From Thoreauomyces humboldtii (Eukaryota > Chytridiomycota > Chytridiomycetes > Spizellomycetales > Powellomycetaceae), in NCBI GenBank assembly GCA_027596035.1, contig JADGJA010000752.1, positions 1-11,251 on the forward strand: 11,251 nt of DNA. The letters run 5' to 3'. Each line of letters begins with the position of its first letter. The stretch's first letter is position 1. Shown here piece by piece: positions 7,425 through 11,251 of the stretch. A model generated the notes under the pieces. That model saw only the letters and a list, made by a program, of their open reading frames with translations. It did not search any database and was not told the DNA's origin. The position numbers and the translations under genes are program-made.

Positions 7425-8621
7425 TCAACATGGGATCTTTGCCGCCGTGAACGTCTTGCGCCACCCGGATGTCTTTGAGAATGTCTGGAATTTCGCAGTG
7501 TGTTCTCCATCGCTCCAGTCCCCCAATACAATCGTGAAATGTTGGCCGAATTTGCTCTTCATTGCGCTTATAGACTTGGCTTCTGTACGTTGCTTCAACG
7601 AGTATGCCTGAAGACGCTCCAATGCATGTGCATTGTCTTGGGATGTGTAAAAGTTCTTAGAGGCGAGGGGTACGTTGGACATGGAAGTGGAGAAATTCTC
7701 GGACGCCGGTAGATTCATCGTTTTCGAGGGGGGGAAGACGAGGTCTCTCAGATCCTGCTGCCTCAGTTCTCTCTCCTACAAGAAGAGTGCAAGAACTTGT
7801 CGGTTTGTGCTCGTCCCCAACCCCGTCCACGCGCCAACATACCTTTGCAAACGCCCGACGCTCCCCTTCTTCGAAGCGGAGCGAGACGCGTTCGGTGAAA
7901 GCGGTCGCGGTGGCGAGAGAGCCGCATCTGTCGCTCCGCCAGAGATCCTGCATGGTTACCCGATAGCCCATCTTGTTTAGATCCTTCATGAGGTTACCCA
8001 TTGTGATAGCCCAATTACCGTTCTCCGCAACCCAGTTGAGCGAATCTGGATTGTGAGTCCGGCGTGTATCTCCACGAGAATCTGCTTGGGGAGGGGGAGA
8101 AAAGCTTCCGCTTCGGTTTTGAACCCTTCGAGCACCGGCCTCTCGTAACTATAAAAACGGCAGGTCACAGATGAGCAACGCTGGTAATAGGGATTCCTGA
8201 CCTGAACATAGTTGGGCACGCCGCGGTTGCGAGGAAGATCTAGGGTGCGAACGCCGAGCGCTTGAAAAACGCCAGGATCCTGCTATCACCACCACTGACC
8301 AGCGGTGGCGTCGTGCGTTCTGATCCTCAGATCTACTTCGGCAGCCTCATGCCAATAGTTGCCCCACAGACGTTGGAACTCCATAGCATTAGGACCGTCT
8401 CCGGCCGCTTCCAGAAGGTCCTTGAACTTTTTGTGGGCGGCCGCTGAGTCAAGACCTTCCTCCTTACTGTCGCTGTCCTCCTCCTCGTCCTCTTCCTCGT
8501 CCGCCTCCGCGTCTGGCTCGCTTGCCCAGACTCCTTCTTTCTCTAGTTCCTCCTCAAAATCTTCCAAATCGGTCAGTGGAGAGTCGCCTGCGAGAAGAGC
8601 GTCGTCCTTTGACTCGGACAT
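7425..8621 (-). CDS. Fanzor-like (eukaryotic TnpB-related) protein, C-terminally truncated, 4 exons
   Basis: Minus-strand exons 8621-8300, 8239-8019, 7947-7843 and 7775-7425 (TGA) join in phase through introns of 60, 71 and 67 nt and give 332 residues from ATG 8621. Residues 1-60 are very acidic (Asp/Glu runs), followed by a helical part ending VDLRIRTHDATA. Exon 2 has YYQRCSSVTCRFYSYERPVL and FLPLPKQILVEIHAGLTIQI. Exon 4 reads RLQAYSLKQRTEAKSISAMK, SKFGQHFTIVLGDWSDGEHT and TSGWRKTFTAAKIPC. The last part resembles the segment of Fanzor-type proteins just before the DE(F/Y)xTS motif and the Cys4 finger (R.Y..KQ..E....FG....V.GDWS......P..G.G.R....). The finger and final RuvC Asp are absent because the frame ends at KIPC, and I see no RuvC-I motif either. 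If the assignment is right, it is a nuclease relic or an exapted, inactive derivative. Splicing of intron 8018-7948 is least sure. Confidence 0.5.
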
Positions 8622-8958
8622 GTCACTGAAATTGGAAGGATGTCAGTGCATCTTGGCGCTCGAGGCGCTGGCCGAGCCGTCGCGATGACCGGCCCCGTTC
8701 TCGTTCTGAGCTGAGCTTCATGCGCGCGAAACAGTTGCTTCACTGTCGTCGGATATTGAACAACCTTTGCTATGACTTTGACCTTCGTCCAGAATCCGAA
8801 AGAGCATGCTCATGTCATTTGCTCTCGCCTCCATGCAGAGAACGAAAAGCAAATCAACCTTTGCCTTGGGGGTCATGCCCTTCCATGCGGCATCGCCGAT
8901 TTATCGGATTTTTTCAACTTGGTTCCAAAACTGGTTTTCGCTTCAGGCCGCTGCCGCT
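8622..8958. other. Upstream region of the Fanzor-like gene
   Basis: About 340 bases between two minus-strand genes. It should hold the promoter and leader of the Fanzor-like gene (leader ends CAATTTCAGTGAC before the ATG). Short plus-strand frames from 8720 to 9018 are open in several registers but are not protein-like. I see no clear TATA box or structured element. Confidence 0.35.
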
Positions 8959-8976
8959 TTACACGCTTTCAAGATG
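8944..8976. repeat. 33-bp direct repeat, copy 1
   Basis: CAGGCCGCTGCCGC...CTTTCAAGATG matches 9090-9122 with three mismatches. On the minus strand it encodes HLESV followed by TAA, where the other copy has HLESVYSGSGL, so one of the three changes turns a Tyr codon into a stop (or the reverse). Confidence 0.7.
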
Positions 8977-9089
8977 CTCTTTGAGGAACGCTTTAGCTTG
9001 AATGAATTTTCCGTATAGACCGGTTGTACGGATGTGGTTCATTACGAAGCTCATGATCTCTCCGTATATGACTTTCATTGACGTTGCTG

Positions 9090-9122
9090 CAGGCCGCTGC
9101 CGCTGTAGACGCTTTCCAGATG
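9090..9122. repeat. 33-bp direct repeat, copy 2
   Basis: Partner of 8944-8976, same orientation, 146 bp away. On the minus strand it reads HLESVYSGSGL. Both copies lie in protein-like frames, so this may be a duplicated exon end. Confidence 0.7.
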
Positions 9123-9218
9123 TAATAGATGCTTCTGTGTGATCGCCAGAGAAATGATGGACACCGCGATGGTTACCGAGGCAGCAGCTGGGCGGTCGAG
9201 GAATCGGACCTTGAACGT

Positions 9219-9247
9219 GGTGTTCGTTGTCGTTGTCGTTGTCGATG
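9219..9247. repeat. GTTGTC microsatellite
   Basis: Repeated GTTGTC/CGTTGT units within the frame-broken minus-strand gene, coding Asn-Asp on the minus strand. The coding frame appears to change near here. Confidence 0.6.
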
Positions 9248-9426
9248 TAATACATGATGCAATGAGTGTAGAGTATAATCGCATGGCCGAAGGTACGTTG
9301 GCGGATCTGCGGGTTGGCCGTCATCCACTCTATAGCTTGGGTGCAAGGAGATCCGACGGCTTGTATTATTTGAGCTAGAGAAACTCTGCCTGCAGTTGTT
9401 GCGTCGTGACGACCCGCTGCTATGCC

Positions 9427-9605
9427 CTGGACACCCGTATTCAGTCAACGTGGAGACTACGTAACGCTTACCTACTTAGTCGTACCAGGCGTTGCAGCTG
9501 TCCGGCTACCATATCGTTCTCGGAAACCGTGGGTAGCTGTGACCGTCCTCTTCTGTTTCCCCTTCCAATCCCCCAGTTGTCCTCCCCGTCCCCGTCCCGT
9601 CTCGG
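9427..9605. other. Gap between frame-broken gene and charged-protein gene
   Basis: Holds a possible small first exon on the minus strand (9512-9472) and a CCCCGTCCCGT low-complexity tract at 9583-9601 like that at 7371-7402. Nothing else is supported. Confidence 0.3.
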
Positions 9606-10267
9606 TCATCGTACTTGCTCATTGACATGGTGAGTAGTGGTAGTGGTAGTGGTAGTGCGCTGAGAAGTCGGTGGAGGGGAGTGGGAGATGTGATGTTGCT
9701 GTTGTTGTTGTTGTTTTGCTGCGTTACACTCTACGTTGGGTTGAAACCGTTCTGCGGTTGGTTGTTGCGAGATACCACCTTCCTCTTCCTCCTCCTTCCT
9801 CTTCTTGCGCTCCATGTCCTCCTTTTCCTCCGTCTTTCGTTTCTTGTCCGCCTTTCTCTTTTCCCGCTGGGCGAGCTTCGTTCGGGTCTGCTTGATCTCT
9901 TCCTGTTCTTCGCTGTCTGCGGAGTCGACCAGATCAAGCCCCTTCTCAAGGTTTCGTCGGACGTCCTCTATCGGTTCCCCGAAACCAATTGTTTTCATGA
10001 GGTTGGGCCCGGGGGGTCGGTAGCCTTTCTCCTCGTCGTCCTTGTCGTCCTTGGCCTCTTCTGGATCCTCGAGGTCCGAGGGTTCCTCCGGGTCGAAGAC
10101 CACCTTGCTCTTCTTCTTGATGGTGGTTGTTGTCTTCGTCTTTCTCTTGGTCGCTTTCTTCTTCTTTTTCTCGGATGGGCCGAGGTCGATGCGGTCTTCG
10201 GCTAGGCGTCTGATACATATATATATCAGTAAACGGGTCGCTCATTGAAAGAAATGGCCGCTCATAC
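9606..10267 (-). CDS. Highly charged nuclear-type protein with GFGEPI core, copy 1
   Basis: Main minus-strand exon 10209-9606 (TGA) follows a well-formed 58-nt intron, 10267-10210 (GTATGA donor, TTTACTGAT branch, TATCAG acceptor). The upstream exon, a Gly-rich stretch before 10268, is not resolved, so the start is unknown. The 200 visible residues contain a basic cluster (EKKKKKATKRKTK), an acidic segment (DPEEAKDDKDDEE), the core GYRPPGPNLMKTIGFGEPIE, a long Lys/Glu/Arg-rich helix (KRKADKKRKTEEKED), then poly-Gln, and a Thr/His tail. The Lys/Arg clusters suggest nuclear location; the charged helix may be a coiled coil. The core recurs in copy 2. No enzymatic motif is seen and I do not recognise the family. 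Confidence 0.45.
9942..10095. repeat. 154-bp duplicated coding segment, copy 1
   Basis: On the minus strand this encodes DPEE..DLEDPEEAKDDKDD through GFGEPIEDVRRNLEK. It aligns over its whole length with 10529-10681 in the same orientation, with many third-position changes, which suggests selection on protein rather than a recent copy. Confidence 0.75.
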
Positions 10268-10309
10268 TTCTTGTCTCCTCCTCCACCACCACCTCCTCCG
10301 CCAGCCCCT
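10264..10309. repeat. CTC/CAC triplet tract
   Basis: Plus-strand CTCCTCCTCCACCACCACCTCCTCCG; on the minus strand it reads as a Gly-rich run in the frame that would join the 10209 exon, so it may be the end of the first exon of charged-protein copy 1. Confidence 0.5.
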
Positions 10310-10408
10310 CATGTCGCCGACGCCACAGCTACCTCGGACTGGGCCCACCTCTGTTCTGTTCCATTCATGGGATTTCTCTTGTTCCTTGTAATGGGCGATC
10401 ACCTCAGG

Positions 10409-10753
10409 TCACCACTCGTCGTCCGAGTCAGCTTCCCCACTCCTGGGCGCTTGCTCGAGGATGTCGTCCAAGCCGACAGCGCCGCGGACACGCCGCCGTC
10501 TGCAATCTTCCTCTTCGTCGTCATCGCGCTTCTCCAGTTTCCTTCGAACGCCCTCGATGGGTTCCCCGAAACCGATCATCTTCCTCGGGTTGGGGCCGGA
10601 GGGCTGGTAGACCTCCTCCTCGTCATCTTTGTCATCCTTGGCCTCCTCGGGATCCTCGTGCCCGAAGGGTTCCTCGGTGTCAATGCCACCTGATCCGGCG
10701 GCACGAGTGCAGAACCGTCGGGTCTGAGGGGTGTAGCGGCCCAAGCCCATCAT
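10409..10753 (-). CDS. Charged protein with GFGEPI core, copy 2
   Basis: ATG at 10753 gives 114 residues to TGA 10409-10411; the frame is open further upstream to a TGA at 10790. Order: MMGLGRYTPQTRRFCTRAAG, an acidic segment with EDPEEAKDDKDDEEE, VYQPSGPNPRKMIGFGEPIE, GVRRKLEKRDDDEEED, a basic patch (CRRRRVRG) and an acidic tail with LDDILEQAP ending DSDDEW. It shares the segment from DPEEAKDDKDDEE to RRKLEK with copy 1 but lacks the basic N-terminal cluster, the long charged helix and the Gln tract. The initiating Met is uncertain because an upstream exon could feed this frame. Copy 1 lies just downstream on the same strand, so the pair is a tandem duplication. Function unknown; the composition suggests a nuclear or chromatin-associated protein (inference). 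Confidence 0.45.
   Translation of the reverse strand: MMGLGRYTPQTRRFCTRAAGSGGIDTEEPFGHEDPEEAKDDKDDEEEVYQPSGPNPRKMIGFGEPIEGVRRKLEKRDDDEEEDCRRRRVRGAVGLDDILEQAPRSGEADSDDEW
10529..10681. repeat. 153-bp duplicated coding segment, copy 2
   Basis: Partner of 9942-10095. The identical peptide blocks DPEEAKDDKDDEE and GFGEPIE flank a more variable linker (GYRPPGPNLMKTI versus VYQPSGPNPRKMI). Confidence 0.75.
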
Positions 10754-10789
10754 GCCCACCGAAAACTTCACCTCCCGCGCCAACCAGCT

Positions 10790-11050
10790 TCAACCTCCGA
10801 ACGCCTTGCGGACATCAACGAAAAACTGGTTGGGTCCATCGGCATACTGGTAGCGGCACTTGAACACGTATTTCCGTGAGATGCTGACAGTCTTACCGAC
10901 AGCCACTTTCCGACCGGGGTTAGGGATATGGCTATAGCGACGGTACAGCCTATATGGTGAGCCCGTGGCCTAGGGCTTCTAGGCAAGTAACGGCCAACGT
11001 TCGTTCGTGCGGGCCAATTCTTGTCGGCGCTCCTCGTCGGATTCTTCACT
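10790..11050 (-). pseudogene. Coding-like block with in-frame stops upstream of charged copy 2
   Basis: The frame from 10969 to TGA 10790-10792 reads SPYRLYRRYSHIPNPGRKVA, VGKTVSISRKYVFKCRYQYA and DGPNQFFVDVRKAFGG, which is strongly protein-like. The same frame continues upstream past two TAG codons (10970-10972 and nine bases above) into EESDEERRQELARTNERWPL, and downstream past the TGA straight into the frame of charged copy 2. Either short introns remove these stops or this is a pseudogene. CCTAG before GCCACGGGC could be an acceptor. I do not recognise the domain; the alternating basic and aromatic residues suggest a small beta-rich fold (weak inference). Confidence 0.35.
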
Positions 11051-11119
11051 CTAGGTGAGAGGGCTTCGGCGCTCCCTATCCCGACATAGTTTAGCACTAC
11101 TAGCGAAAGCGAAGCGCTC

Positions 11120-11251
11120 TGCGAAAGAAGAGGGGAAAGGGGGGGGGGGGGGGTTTTTTTGCCCGGGGGGGAAAAACACCCACCCCCCAACGGCGGTGCC
11201 GGGGAAGGCGAAGGATAAAAGGGGAGGCGCGGGTTTTTGGTAGCTTACCCG
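11120..11251. other. Homopolymer-rich, probably low-quality contig end
   Basis: A run of G of about 18 bases at about 11138-11154 is followed by seven T, then GCCCGGGGGGG, five A and a C run. The composition differs abruptly from the rest of the window. Poor base calling or misassembly at a contig end is more likely than biology. No gene should be called here. Confidence 0.6.

Larger units (their letters stand above)
8959..9426 (-). pseudogene. Frame-broken gene of unknown family with HLESV-type repeats
   Basis: A minus-strand frame is open from an acceptor (GTGTCCAG, 9427) to TAA 8959-8961, 155 codons. It begins GIAAGRHDATTAGRVSLAQI, then IEWMTANPQIRQRTFGHAII and YIDNDNDNEHH, and ends SMKVIYGEIMSFVMNHIRTT, YGKFIQAKAFLKEHLESV. 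The middle (9200-9090) is more protein-like in another frame: FKVRFLDRPAAASVTIAVSI then AITQKHLLHLESVYSGSGL. The switch falls at an AACGAC microsatellite, suggesting a slippage frameshift or a missed intron. A possible first exon is 9512-9472 (MVAGQLQRLVRLSR, donor GTAAGC), but joining it meets a stop at once. The second frame has one hydrophobic helix. No family recognised. Confidence 0.35.

Noticed and set aside
6958..7464. 168-codon minus-strand frame between the Fanzor-like gene and copy B
   Set aside because: It crosses CCGTCC low complexity and the duplicated leader, overlaps copy B in another frame and has no splice or motif support.
7425..8621. Intact Fanzor nuclease with guide RNA
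   Set aside because: The zinc finger and final RuvC motif are missing and I see no RuvC-I motif, so I do not claim activity or an omega-RNA.
8359..8688. Ser-rich plus-strand frame
   Set aside because: Antisense of the Asp/Glu-rich first exon of the Fanzor-like gene; serine runs are the complement of acidic codons.
9615..10205. 196-codon plus-strand frame rich in Leu, Val and Phe
   Set aside because: It is the antisense of the Lys/Glu-rich minus-strand exon; such antisense frames appear hydrophobic by composition alone.
10271..10693. 140-codon plus-strand frame starting with a Pro run
   Set aside because: Opposite the acidic charged-protein copy 2; hydrophobic valine/leucine runs are an antisense effect.
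1..11251. CRISPR array, rRNA, tRNA, bacterial-type operons or terminators
   Set aside because: No regularly spaced repeats with unique spacers, no recognisable rRNA or tRNA sequence, and the intron-rich genes argue against a prokaryotic source.

Overview
The window looks like nuclear DNA from a eukaryote with compact, intron-rich genes. Coding blocks are interrupted by introns of about 45-150 nt with GT...AG ends and CTAAC/CTGAT-like branch sites. A tail-anchored Qc-type SNARE, a Cache-domain membrane sensor and an alpha-actinin-like fragment suggest an opisthokont, most likely an early-diverging (chytrid-like) fungus. That assignment is inference; no rRNA, tRNA or other marker is present.

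Layout: (1) 1-3630, plus strand, two well-supported genes: the 3' part of the SNARE gene (3 exons) and a complete-looking 10-exon gene for a predicted 567-residue two-transmembrane sensor. In the sensor all exon phases fit, and the protein ends soon after a HAMP-like linker with no recognisable output domain. (2) About 3640-5200, plus strand: coding-like blocks in shifting frames that cannot be joined cleanly, then an isolated alpha-actinin-like piece. This looks like decayed or mosaic sequence. (3) 5365-11000, minus strand: a set of small genes or gene remnants. They are a three-exon gene of unknown family; two genes whose leader and N-terminus are duplicated (start T-D-W-A); a four-exon gene whose last exon resembles the region just before the zinc finger of Fanzor-type (eukaryotic TnpB-like) RNA-guided nucleases but stops before it; a frame-broken gene with a short repeated motif; and two paralogous acidic or charged proteins sharing a G-F-G-E-P-I core. 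(4) 11120-11251: homopolymer-rich sequence resembling a poor-quality contig end.

The plus-strand left arm reads as ordinary housekeeping and sensing genes. The minus-strand right arm has the marks of an accessory region: local duplications, in-frame stops, microsatellites, a possible mobile-element nuclease relic and no recognisable housekeeping function. All exon models were built by eye from frame, splice signals and phase. None was checked against transcripts or databases.
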